Below, piece by piece: positions 12,101-22,000 of a DNA stretch of 64,000 nt. Both the position numbers and the translations under genes were made by a program. Origin of the DNA: Mytilus galloprovincialis (lineage: Eukaryota > Mollusca > Bivalvia > Mytilida > Mytilidae); contig NC_134841.1 in the NCBI RefSeq assembly GCF_965363235.1, forward strand, positions 33,323,440-33,387,439, written 5' to 3'. The notes under the pieces are model-generated. The model did not search any database and was not told where the DNA came from. It saw nothing but the letters and a program-made list of their open reading frames with translations. Every line of letters begins with the position of its first letter. Positions within the stretch are counted from its first letter, which is position 1.

Positions 12101-15100
12101 AGCTACAACTTTTTACCCAACCAATCACTGGGCGTGATTATCAGACGTGCTCCATTAAGGTTAGCAGATACTGCTTCTTATAGTACGTAACTTCCGTAAT
12201 ATATATACGCAGGTATGGCACGCCGTTTTTATATTTATTCAATTTTGAAGATATCTTATTTATTTAACAAGATATCTTATTAAGTATTAAGATATCTTTA
12301 ATTTTTATAAGATATCTTATTTAATTTGAAAGTAAATAAGATATCTCTATTAGTTTATAAGATATCTCTATTAGTTTATAAGATATCTCTATTAGTTTAT
12401 AAGATATCTCTATAAGTTATTAAGATATCTCTATTAATTAATAAGATATCTTATAAAGTATATAAGATATCTTACTTCTTTATAAAGATATCTTTTAAAT
12501 ACATACTTTATAAGATATCTTATTAATTAATAGAGATATCTTATAAATTAATAGAGATATCTTATTAATTAATAGAGATATCTTATAAACTAATAGAGAT
12601 ATCTTTATAACCAATTAAATAAGATATCTCTATAAGTTAATAAGATATCTCTAAAAGTTTATAAGATATCTCTATTAGTTTATAAGATATCTCTATAAGT
12701 TAATAATATATCTCTATAAGATAATAAGATATCTCTAAAAGTTTATAAGATATCTCTATAAGTTAATAAGATATCTCTATTAATTAATAAGATATCTCAT
12801 AAAAGTATATAAGATATCTTACTTCTTTATAAAGATATCTTTTAAATACAAACTTTATAAGATATCTTATTAATTAATAGAGATATCTTATAAACTAATA
12901 GAGATATCTTATTAATTAATAGAGATATCTTATAAACTAATAGAGATATCTTATTAACTTATGGAGATATCTTATTAAGTAAATAAGATATCTCTATTAT
13001 AAACTATATAAAAAATATCTTATATAGTTAATAAGATATCTTATAAATTAATAGAAATATCTTATATTTTAAATAAGATATCTTATATATTTAATAAGAT
13101 ATCTTTATAAACATTCTAATAAGATATCTTATTTAATATATAAGATATCTTATTTAATATATAAGATATCTTATTTAATAAATCAGATATCTCAATTAAT
13201 ATACATTGTATAAGATATCTCTAAAAGTTTATAAGATATCTCAATTAGTTTATAAGATATCTTATTTAACTAAATAAGATATCTCGAAATTGAATAAATA
13301 TAATAACGGCGTGCCATACGCGGGTGTTGATTATATTTTGGCTTTTCGTTGGTTGCGATTTTGACGATGTTTTGTAACTGTGCAATGAAAGATATTTTGT
13401 ATTTATTTTCGCAGACAGTAGATGATTTACAAGCTATTTCTAGAGAAGCAAAACACAAAATTGCAATCCAAAATAACACTGGAAGTGCAAGTTTAAAACC
13501 GGAAAATGCACAAAGGGCAATGAATATTATAAAGAAGTATTCGTATGAGGAAACAAGGAAGAAAAATGCAGCAGCAGCACAGATACATAAATGGGTACGT
13601 TTTTATTTATTAGTCTGCTGTGTTATTTATGTCGATGTGTTGCTGTCTTATTATGAAAATCAATTATTTCCTTTCATTAATAATAATGTCAGACAACTGT
13701 GAAAAGTTAATGAGTCATTCGATATTTAATGTTTACGATGTTGGCTTAGTTTAAAGAAAAATATGAAATTATTATAGATCTATTTTTAGCTCACCTGGCC
13801 GAAAGGCCAAATGAGCTTTTCTCATCACTTGGCGTCCGTCGTCGTCCGTCGTCGTCCGTCGTCGTCGTCCTGCGTTAACTTTTACAAAAATCTTCTCCTC
13901 TGAAACTACTGGGCCAAATTTAACCAAACTTGGCCATAATCATCATTTGGGTATCTAGTTTAAAAAATGTGTCCGGTGCCCCGCCCAACCAACCAAGATG
14001 GCCGCCATGGCTAAAAATAGAACATAGGGGTAAAATGCAGTTTTTGGTTTCTAACTCAAAAATCAAAGCATTTAGAGCAAATCTGACAGGATAAAATTGT
14101 TTATCAGGTCAAGATCTATCTGCCCTGAAATTTTCAGATGAATCGGACATTCCGTTGTTGGGTTGCTGCCCCTGAAATGGTAATTTTAAGGAAATTTTGC
14201 TGTTTTTGGTTATTATCTTGAATATTATTATAGATCGAGATAAACTGTAAACAGCAATAATGTTCAGCAAAGTAAGATCTACAAATAAGTCAACATGACC
14301 AAAATGGTCAGTCGACCACTTTAGGAGTTATTGCCCTTTATAGTAAATTTTTGACCATTTTTCGTAAATCTTAGTAATCTTTTAGAAAAATCTTCTCCTC
14401 TGAAACTACTGGGCCATATTTAACCAAACTTAGCCATAATCATCATTGGGGTATCTAGTTAAAAAAATGTGTCCGGTAACTCGGCCAACAAACCAAGATG
14501 GTCGCCATGGCTAAAAATAGAACATAGGGGTAAAATGCAGTTTTTGGCTTATAACTCAAAAACCAAAGCATTAAGAGCAAATCTGACAGGAAGTAAAATT
14601 GTTGATCAGGTCACGATCTATCTGCCCTGGAATTTTCAGATGAATCGGATAATCGGTTGTTAGGTTGCTGCCCCTGAATTGGTAATTTTGAGGAAATTTT
14701 GCTGTTTTTTTGTTATTATCTTGAATATTATTATAGATAGAGATAAACTGTAAACAGCAATAATGTACAGCAAAGTAAGAACTAAAAATAAGTCAGTATG
14801 ACCAAAATAGTCAATTGACCCCCTAAGGAGTTATTGCCCTTCATAGTCAATTTTTAACAATTTTCTTAAAATTTGAAGATTTTCAATAACATTTTCCACA
14901 GAAAGTACTGTTATAGATAGAGATAATTGTAAGCAGCAAGAATGTTTAGTAAAGTAAGATCTACAAACACATCACCATCACCAAAACACAATTTTGTCAT
15001 GAATCCATCTGTGTCCATTGTTTAATATCATATGCATAGACCAAGGTGAGCGACACAGGCTCTTTAGAGCCTCTAGTTCCTTTTGCACACCATTTTACGT

Positions 15101-15674
15101 AATCGAACAATTCTGTGGGTAGCTTTAGCGAGTTTGTTAGAAATTACCGTTTTAAGATTACAATTAGACTTTTATATTGCTCTTTATAATTATATTCTTA
15201 TGAGGTAAGCTTGTAAAAGAGATCTGCAGAAAATTGCAAGCATATAATGAAGAACAAAATATAGTAAAATGGAGGCTGATTGTTTTCTCGTTTGAATCGT
15301 TTTACATTTGACATTTTGGGGCTTTTTATAGCTTTATATATGACATAAAGAGACCAAATCTTCTTCTTTGGGACTCTGTGGAGAGTTGTGTCATTAACAG
15401 TCATTCCACATCTTGCTTTTTATACAACTTTGGTGTTTTTTAATTTAAAGATTTTTTTTCTTGCTGTTGAACTTATTTACACCTTTCCTTACCTCGAAGA
15501 ATTTTGTAATCACTTGCATTTTTGAGCGACCTTGTATGCTATTATAAAAGGATATAGAAATGTATATATCATGTCGCAGAATAAAATAAATGGTTTTGTA
15601 ATAATTTTGTCTTTCAGGTGACTGATGTTATCTCCAAATTAGAACATAAGAGATTAGACCAGGAGAACGTATAA
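3107..15674 (+). CDS. Kyphoscoliosis peptidase / hillarin-like protein with degenerate catalytic site, 8 exons
   Basis: Proposed coding exons are 3107-3286, 4984-5172, 5766-6001, 7786-8923, 9543-9720, 10678-10955, 13415-13594 and 15618-15674. All have GT/AG borders and matching phases, and together give 811 codons plus stop. The start ATG directly follows a possible acceptor (TTGCAG), so an upstream non-coding exon is likely. MGHIFC fits N-myristoylation with a nearby palmitoylated Cys. Residues 130-255 form a transglutaminase-like fold, followed by the family signatures 'MPDPNQFIYRCHPDESNWQL' and an Ig-like stretch 'FNIQFPVEGIYRIVIYGAP'. Aligned by motif, the triad Cys is Arg190, the His is Cys232 (CFWNAVY) and the Asp is His247 (HPFW), so catalysis is unlikely. 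Relatives (KY in vertebrate muscle, hillarin in leech and fly) are cytoskeletal or septal proteins. Residues 582-811 are charged and helical. The domain call is firm; exon 1 and the 3-prime edge of exon 4 are less sure. Confidence 0.8.
3330..3541 (+). repeat. Mussel repeat 'GTTTGTAACCCGGATTTG' in intron 1
   Basis: It matches 20375-20556 in the same orientation, sharing 'TAGTTCGTTTCTGTGTGTG', 'TTTTAGTTTGTAACCCGGAT' and 'TATACTACTGTTGCCTTTAT'. It produces a 170-codon antisense ORF (3007-3519) that I do not consider a gene. Confidence 0.65.
3755..4015 (+). repeat. 28-bp minisatellite in intron 1
   Basis: Nine head-to-tail units of 28 bp (AATGGAAGCGAATACAAC + TAAAATCACG) followed by a partial unit. 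Units 2-9 are nearly identical, differing mainly at one G/A position; the first unit is divergent and 27 bp long. Confidence 0.9.
4308..4460 (+). repeat. Mussel interspersed repeat fragment (GTGTGGTATGAATGCC family)
   Basis: It begins 'GAGGTGTGGTATGAATGCC' with 'GAGACAACTATCCACC', the 5-prime end of the family also seen at 817 and, reversed, at 18.3, 34.0 and 39.7 kb. It lies in intron 1 of the KY-like gene. Confidence 0.6.
5133..5650 (+). repeat. Decayed tandem copies of the exon-2 3-prime end in intron 2
   Basis: The last 40 bases of exon 2 plus the first 23 of intron 2 (CCAATTACTCAGGCAGA ... GCCATGCTAGAAAGGTTAG ... TTTTGTCTATTT) recur about eight times with a period near 63 bp. Recognisable repeats include 'CCAATTACTCAGACAGAACT', 'AGCAATGCTAGAAAAGTAGG' and 'CCAATTATTCAGGCAGAACT'. 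Copies 2-8 have diverged and most have lost the reading frame or the donor GT. The first copy keeps the working splice donor at 5173. Confidence 0.8.
6530..6792 (+). repeat. Bivalve repeat (GTACACGGATGCC ... GACAGACGGA)
   Basis: It shares 'AGTACACGGATGCC', 'ACTATCATTT' and a '(GACGGACA)n ... CATAATGCC' tail with 39045-39290. It lies in intron 3 of the KY-like gene. Confidence 0.6.
8924..9152 (+). other. Possible exon extension or retained coding stretch after exon 4
   Basis: Immediately past the GAG|GTTAGT donor, another frame stays open for about 75 codons with coding-like composition (for example KNYHIPDLVQAFSNVENGG). It ends exactly at a second good donor (ACG|GTAGTT, intron from 9153) in phase 0, the same phase as the next exon. 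Reading through from exon 4 would need a +1 shift near 'GAAAAGTAAAATC'. It could be an older exon part, an alternative form, or a one-base homopolymer difference in this assembly or allele. Confidence 0.35.
9986..10321 (-). other. Unassigned 111-codon antisense ORF in intron 5
   Basis: An open frame of 111 codons with mixed composition and several Cys residues lies antisense in the intron between the 9.6-kb and 10.7-kb exons. I recognise no domain. It could be a remnant of a retrocopied or mobile gene, or chance. Confidence 0.2.
12215..13317. mobile_element. TIR element filled with GATATC palindromic satellite
   Basis: The ends are ATGGCACGCCGTT (left) and AACGGCGTGCCAT (right). The terminal inverted repeat extends about 45 bp through 'ATATTTATTCAATTT'. 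Flanks ACGCAGGT (12207-12214) and ACGCGGGT (13318-13325) form an 8-bp target duplication with one mismatch. The interior consists of about 50 AAGATATCT/AGATATCTT palindromes spaced 17-25 bp apart by AT-rich linkers such as 'ATTAGTTTATA' and its reverse complement. There is no ORF. It sits in intron 6 of the KY-like gene. A non-autonomous DNA transposon is the best reading; the superfamily is unresolved. Confidence 0.75.
13783..15078 (+). repeat. Bivalve AGCTCACCTGGCC...GAGCCTCTAG repeat in intron 7
   Basis: It starts 'TTAGCTCACCTGGCCGAAAGG', passes a (GTCGTCC)n microsatellite, and ends 'GACACAGGCTCTTTAGAGCC'. Both ends carry short hairpins (TGGCCGAAAGGCCA; GGCTCTTTAGAGCC). The body is a roughly 490-bp unit present twice ('CTTCTCCTCTGAAACTACTG' at about 13893 and 14392; 'CCAAGATGGCCGCCATGGC' and its variant). 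A second, longer copy is at 45.6-48.0 kb. Confidence 0.75.
15285..15425 (-). repeat. Mussel interspersed repeat fragment
   Basis: Reverse orientation: 'GTTTGAATCGTTTTACATTTG' ... 'GTGTCATTAACAGTCATTCC' ... 'CACATCTTGCTTTT'. It is a diverged copy of the family seen complete at 17.9-18.3 kb. Confidence 0.5.
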
Positions 15675-15793
15675 ATCAGATAAAAGGATTTAAGACAACA
15701 AGACATAAGGTTGCTGGTTTCGTAGTTTGCAGTTCACTCGCAGAAATATCACATGCATTTCCATTTGACAGTAAGCCCAAATGCATCAAAATG

Positions 15794-15924
15794 AATAAAA
15801 AAATTTCATTTCTCCTGTTGAAATAAACTTCTGTGCCATTTTACATTTCTGGGATCTATTTAATTTACATGTTTCTAACTGAAATAATGAATCATGCATT
15901 GAGTTGAGAACATTTGTCAATAAA
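15794..15924 (+). terminator. Candidate polyadenylation signals of the KY-like gene
   Basis: AATAAA occurs at 15794-15799, 15822-15827 and 15919-15924, at 120-250 bases past the stop codon. I cannot tell which is used. Confidence 0.4.
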
Positions 15925-16312
15925 ATATTGTTTTAAAAGATAACATCTTCAAACTGTATGCTTGGATGATGATGTGATTTTTTTGGAATTTTTTTTAGAA
16001 CAATTATGAACATTACTGAATGTTACTTGTCGCGAGGATATATCTTGAAACAAGCAAGACGATGATTGTCCTCATGGTCACTATAGTAGTGCAGGTACCG
16101 CATACCGATTTCCCCAAAGCACCTGAGTCAACCATCGTTTTTTAATGTTGTTCATGATGCTGAATGATAAGTCGTCAGCGTAGTGTTTTTGTTAACTGTA
16201 ATAGTTGATTGTTTGTTTGTTTGTTTGTTTTCCTTTTTTCAATGGTCATATCAGTCTTCCTTCGACATGTGGGATTTTTATATCCGATAACATTAACGGT
16301 ACCAATTTTTCT

Positions 16313-16356
16313 GCACCAGATGCGCATTTCGACAAATAATGTCTCTTCAGTGATGC
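16313..16356 (-). ncRNA. Type I hammerhead ribozyme, array copy 1
   Basis: Read on the - strand: stem I GCAUCA, core CUGAAGA (position 7 may vary), stem II GACA/UGUC with a 5-base loop, GAAA, a palindromic stem III UGCGCA, then UC and the cleavage point between 16319 and 16318. The other half of stem I, UGGUGC, follows and pairs with one G-U. The tiny stem III favours dimer-type (double hammerhead) folding. Confidence 0.85.
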
Positions 16357-16661
16357 TCGTGGCCAAAATATGTAAAATCCAAAGCTTATATAAAAGATGT
16401 AGAGCTATAATCCAAAAGTTCCAAAAAGTATAGCCAAATCCGTGAAAGGAATCAGAGCTTTGCATGAGGGAGATACATTCCTTAATTTATAATAATTTTT
16501 AACATTTTGTAACAGCAAATTTAATAACACAAAAAATCCGTATTTTCATGCCAGTACCGGAGTACTGGCTACTGGGCTGGTAATACCCTCGGGGTCTAAC
16601 AGTCCACCAGCAGATGCATCGACCAAGTGGTAGTAATAATATAAATGGTACCAATTTTTCT

Positions 16662-16705
16662 GCACCAGATGCGCATTTCGACAAATAATGTCTCTTCAGT
16701 GATGC
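16662..16705 (-). ncRNA. Type I hammerhead ribozyme, array copy 2
   Basis: Identical core to copy 1, 349 bases downstream; all catalytic positions (CUGANGA, GAAA, UC) are kept. Confidence 0.85.
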
Positions 16706-17010
16706 TCGTGGCCAAAATATGTAAAATCCAAAGCTTATGTAAAAGATGTAGAGCTATAATCCAAATGTTCCAAAAAGTATAGCCAAATCCGTGAAAGGAA
16801 TCAGAGCTTTGCATGAGGGAGATACATTCCTTAATTTATAATAATTTTTAACATTTTGTAACGGCAAATTTTATAACACAAAAAATCCGTATTTTCATGC
16901 CAGTACCGGAGTACTGGCTACTGGGCTGGTAATACCCTCGGGGTCTAACAGTCCACCAGCAGATGCATCGACCAAGTGGTAGTAATAATATTAATGGTAC
17001 CAATTTTTCT

Positions 17011-17054
17011 GCACCAGATGCGCATTTCGACAAATAATGTCTCTTCAGTGATGC
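17011..17054 (-). ncRNA. Type I hammerhead ribozyme, array copy 3
   Basis: Identical core, another 349 bases on, with stems I-III unchanged. Confidence 0.85.
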
Positions 17055-17349
17055 TCGTGGCCAAAATATGTAAAATCCAAAGCTTATGTAAAAGATGTAG
17101 AGCTTTAATCCAAATGTTCCAAAAAGTATAGCCAAATCCGTGAAAGGAATCAGATCTTTGCATGAGGGAGATACATTCCTTAATTTATAATAATTTTTAA
17201 CATTTTGTAACGGCAAATTTTATAACACAAAAAATCCGTATTTTCATGCCAGTACTCTACTGGGCTGGTGATACCCTCGGGGACTAACAGTCCACCAGTA
17301 GAGGCATCGACCCAGTGTTAGTAATAACATTAACGGTACCAATTTTTCT

Positions 17350-17393
17350 GCACCAGATGCGCATTTCGACAAATAATGTCTCTTCAGTGATGC
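17350..17393 (-). ncRNA. Type I hammerhead ribozyme, array copy 4
   Basis: Identical core, 339 bases from copy 3. The shorter spacing reflects a small deletion near 17254-17264 in the hairpin region of the third unit. Confidence 0.85.
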
Positions 17394-17528
17394 TCGTGGC
17401 CAAAATATGTAAAATCCAAAGCTTATATTAAAGATGTAGAGCTATAATCCAAAAGTTCCAAAAAGTATAGCCAAATCCGTGAAAGGAATCAGAGCTTTGC
17501 ATGGGGGAGATACATTCCTTAATTTATA

Positions 17529-17932
17529 AGTATCAACCCTCATTTAAAAACAAATATTTGAATATCGGAATTACAAAACGTTAACACAAATCAAATAAAA
17601 GTAGCTTCAGTTATATAATTTTATTAAATCAATAACAAGTGAGACTTGATGAAAATAATTTTAATGCTTGTAAACAAGATCTTTTAACATCTAACAAACT
17701 CGTGTTCACAATGTGTATTGATTGTCATATAAACTTATATTATTAAGTTTATGACAAAACACAATGCCTGTAACACAGATGCATTGATATTTAACAAATT
17801 CAAATTGAAACTCAAATGTTCATTTTGGTTTAAACTTTAACAAAAAGTGTGTGGCAAGTGCAAACCAAGTATACAATTTAACTGAAAATTAACATATGTA
17901 TACACAATGATTGAATTTCAATAAAGAGCCAG
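17529..17932. other. AT-rich spacer, nothing recognised
   Basis: No coding-like frame and no repeat that I can name. Confidence 0.4.
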
Positions 17933-18318
17933 AGTTGCCCGTCCTCAGTTATAATGACTTTTTAATGCATATAGAGAACCAATTTTGGGATTCCGCTAAC
18001 ATGCTTAACCCCGCCACATTATTTATGTATGTGCCTGTCCCAAGTCAGGAGTCTGTAATTCAGTGGTTGTCGTTTGTTTATGTGTTACATATTTGTTTTT
18101 CGTTCATTTTTTTTATACAAATAAGTTCGTTAGTTTTTCTCATTTGAATTGCTTTACATTGTCATATCGGGGCCTTTTATAGCTGACTATGCGGTATGGG
18201 CTTTGCTCATTGTTGAAGGCCGTACGGTGACCTATAGTTGTTAATGTCTGTGTCATTTTGGTCTCTTGTGGATAATTGTCTCATTGGCAATCATACCATA
18301 TCTTTTTTTATATTATTT
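17933..18318 (-). repeat. Mussel interspersed repeat, near-complete copy
   Basis: Reverse orientation, with 'CCCAAGTCAGGAGTCTGTAA', 'ATAGCTGACTATGCGGTATG', 'GGTGACCTATAGTTGTTAAT' and 'TCTCATTGGCAATCATACCA' in order. It is the best-preserved member of the family in the window. The 78-codon ORF inside is not a gene. Confidence 0.75.
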
Positions 18319-19038
18319 ACTTGAGCATACAATCACCATTTCTTCATCAGAAACATCATGAACAAAAAAAATTTCAACTTTATTTTCAATTGATTAAAAA
18401 TGTTGATAATCAGTTCCATGTTTTACAAATGTTTTATTCACAATATTATTAATACTACACTGCATATAGTATTTTAAGGGTGGTCAAAATTACGGAAAAT
18501 TGAATCACACTTCATACACCAAACATTTAACCATAAATATAAAAACACTTCTTCGACGAAACTAGTTATTGTTCAAAACCAAGTTTGCGATATAAGAAGA
18601 GAAAACGAAGAAAACGGATCTACATGTATTAAAAAACCTTTAAGCAAAGTACGAATAAAGTGTATCACAAGTTATTAATGGCACATCAACACATTTTTCA
18701 GTAAGTTTTGGCAAAATAAAAAAAAAACGAATATCTGAATCTGACCTGTACAAATAAATTGTTTTAAAGAAACCTCAAGTAACAGTAAATCTGTACATTG
18801 TATAAAAAACATGGATAAACAAAAGTGTTCCCTTAAATTAAACATTATAACAAATTTGTACTAATATTCTACCTCAGATTATGTGTAACAGTTGTTTGGT
18901 TTACTTAGTGGCATCATTCGCATGTTAAAATTGACTATAAGAGCGAACATAACTTAAACCCTCACAGTGAAAAGTATTTGATTGTTCACTTTGTTTTTCT
19001 AGTCAATAGTATGGTTCCCTTTAATAATGTGAAAATAA
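18319..19038. other. Spacer downstream of the ZNFX1-like gene
   Basis: No gene seen; it probably holds the 3-prime UTR of the - strand gene. An ATTAAA (- strand, at about 19018-19023) just past the stop is a weak poly(A) candidate. Confidence 0.4.
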
Positions 19039-22000
19039 TCATCGTCTCTTCTTTCGTTTCTCCTGTTTTGTGGCTGTAATTGTCGAATTGTCTTTCTTTG
19101 GACGGTAAAATTTGAGATTGCCTTCTGGTTTCCTATCAATTTTAGTCAAAGTTGGAAAGTCTTCTTGTTCCTCTGCGCTAATCATGTTTTGTTTTGTGGT
19201 TGCTATGGTCGGATTATCTTTCTTTGGACAGTTCCATTTTAGATTGCCGCTCGGTTTCTTATCAATTGTAGTCAAAATTGGAAAGTCTTCTTGTTCCTCA
19301 GCGCTCACTATGTTTCGTAATTCATCGGAAATTCCAGTTGATTGATTCGGAAGGGATTTTATTTTGATACGTTCACTTGATGACGGCGTGATAAAGTCAT
19401 TAAGTGACATTGAACGATTTCCACGTGTTTCTTCATTGGCTGAGCGACCTCGACCTCTAAAGTTACCTCTTGGTCTTCTCTGGGGTGTACTACTTCTTCC
19501 TGCTCGTTCATTAATTGCGAATCTAGACTCTTTCATTTGTCCATTACCTTTAACTGATCTGTCCCATTCTTTTTTAAAGTGAGTCTGGTCTGAAACTTGC
19601 TTCCTTACTTCGCCCCTTGAAAAGTGTATTTGTGTTGGGGAACTCCTTGTATCTTTTTGAAACTCCAATTTAGTTGCATCTCGTGTCACGGACTCTTTGT
19701 GTTGCTTTTTCGTCCTTGATTCTCGGCATACACAACACGTTATATCATCGTTGGTTATAGAGAAGATGTGACCTTTAAAAGAATTCATGAGCAAATGATA
19801 TAGAATAAATGTTTATGTTCAAATGAATTACAACAATTGAAGAGAAATCCATCTTTCAGAATAATAAGTACGGCATCTTGCGGACTGTTACGTGTACCTT
19901 GTGTAGTACAACTTTAAAAATACTCATCGTCGTCGTCTTTATTTATTAACCTTATGTTTCCAACGTAAAAAAAACACAAATAAAGTACACATTTGCTACT
20001 AAATATAACTAAGAAGTCCGATAAACGCGAGTTTATAGAAAAGTAAAATTATGAATATTATTTTTTTTTCTTCAAAATACCCATTTTTACAAATGCAAGT
20101 GATTACCTCGATTAAATTAGGCAAAACCTTACGGATTTTAAGACCCTAAATGCTTTTCAACTTCATACTTTATTTGGTCGTTTTGATTATTTTATTCGAG
20201 TATTTTGTAGACGAAACTCTCGTGTCATACATTTTTATCCTTGTATCTATGGTGATTAAATCATAAACTCTTTCGTTGAAAGAAGTTAGAGCTATTTTCT
20301 TCTACTTTATATTCTTCTTTTTGAAGGTTTGACGAATGAAATAATTTTTCAATCAATTATCTTTATTTCACATTTATTATATTATAGTTCGTTTCTCTGT
20401 GTGTTACATTTTAAATTTGTGTTTCTGTTGTGTCTTAGTTCTACTCTTATATTTGATGTGTTTCCCTCAGTTTTAGTTTGTAACCCGGATTTGTTTTTTT
20501 CTCAATTGATTTATGCATTTCGAACAGCGGTATACTACTGTTGCCTTTATTTATGAATACGCGTATATGTGTGTGAACTGTACTGACCTTTTCTACATAT
20601 GGCCCACTCATCCTGATGAACTCCCATCTTATCTCGTAGGACAGGGTATGCTTCAGCATTAATTAAATGCACATCTTCCTCTATACTCTCAAGGCTTGCG
20701 ATAAGAAAGGAAAGTAACTCATCAATATGTTGGTGATCATATTCAGCTCGAACAATTTGTGCTTTTATGAAGTGAACTACATCGTTCCCCTTAATGCTAA
20801 TGTAGGTCATGTTTGTCGTTTTTGTTATATCTTTAGGTCTCGCTCCTGCAGCGGTAAAGGAGTCATGTTTTATATCAAGAGGAACATCACTTTCAATCAA
20901 ATGACTTTGCATTTTGCTGTCTTCGAGAGGTTTGACTCCTTCAGCAACACGCTTGTCGTTAAAGGCAGCTTCCAAAACATCCGGTTTACTTGAACATATT
21001 GTTACGACCCAAAGAGTATGTAACTTATAGATTTCCTGAAACAAGTCTTCAAAACTATGTATATCACTTAATCCCTGGTTAACAGTATCGTATATCCTAT
21101 TAGCAATTGAAGTTGTGAACGATAAATTGTCAACAAAGTTTTGATCAGAATTTAAATACTTAACAATTTGTCTGTAGGTTGCGAATTTTTTCAAATACGT
21201 ATTTATAAGGTTTACAATGTCTCCACTATAACAAGGAAATGTTATTTGACGATTGGTATTCCTTTCCAAAATGTTGCTCTTAGCTGCTTCGATAAACTGC
21301 TTCTTACATTTGAGGACACGGTCATATCGTGGATGTTTATGAATGATTGTTTTGCAGGTTGGGCATTTTATAACAAGAGCATCCTTTGATTTCCTCATAT
21401 ATGCATCTAAAATTGTATCCGTAAATGTGTGACCACATTCTTTCAGGGTTACTGTTTTGTAAAATTTTGAATACGGATTGCTACTATCGCCCGGAAACTG
21501 ATTTGGTTTGCATTCTATACAGATATCTGGACAAGGCTCGCCACAATATCCAGAACATATATGTCCACATCCCAGGATACTTTTGCATGGTTGACTACAT
21601 TTTTGACGGTCGCATATTTCGCTACATAATTTGGAACATTTGGAATGTGGACACTGCCAGACGCACGGTTGTTTGCACGGTTTACATGGTTGACTACATA
21701 TGTTGGTACACTTTCTATGGTCACAAGCGTAAGTACAAGGTTTGTTGCAAGGTTTGCAATGTAGACAATTGTAACCGTTGCATTTATGTCCACATAGCTG
21801 CTCCTTTTCGCATTTTCTTTGGCATATTTTGTGGATCAAGCCGCCCTGGCATTCAATGCACAAATGCGTACAAATATGGCCACAGGAAAGCCGTTTTTGG
21901 CATTTTGAAGTACATTTTATAGGATGTCCAGCTCTATAACATTCAATTTCAATCGAATGCCCACAGGGTAATTTTTGCGAAACGTGATGACAACATAAAG

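Larger units (their letters stand above)
16286..17528 (-). repeat. Retrozyme-like tandem array, about 3.5 units of 349 bp
   Basis: Four head-to-tail units start at the GGTACCAATTTTTCTGCACC phrase, with spacings of 349, 349 and 339 bp; the last is truncated at about 17528. Units are well over 95% alike by eye. On the - strand every unit contains a complete type I hammerhead core, so transcription of that strand would give a multimer with one self-cleavage site per unit. The body also has a strong hairpin around 'CCAGTACCGGAGTACTGG'. This matches the architecture of metazoan retrozymes (small non-coding circular-RNA retroelements). The recurring 72-codon - strand ORFs are a by-product of unit identity. 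Confidence 0.85.

Noticed and set aside
16596-17216. Repeated 72-122 codon - strand ORFs (FHGFGYTFWN...) in the 349-bp units
   Set aside because: They recur only because the units are near-identical, overlap the ribozyme core, and have no domain or codon signal.
21425-21922. 165-codon + strand ORF, and a 92-codon - strand ORF in the third frame
   Set aside because: Shadows of the cysteine-rich finger array of the ZNFX1-like gene.
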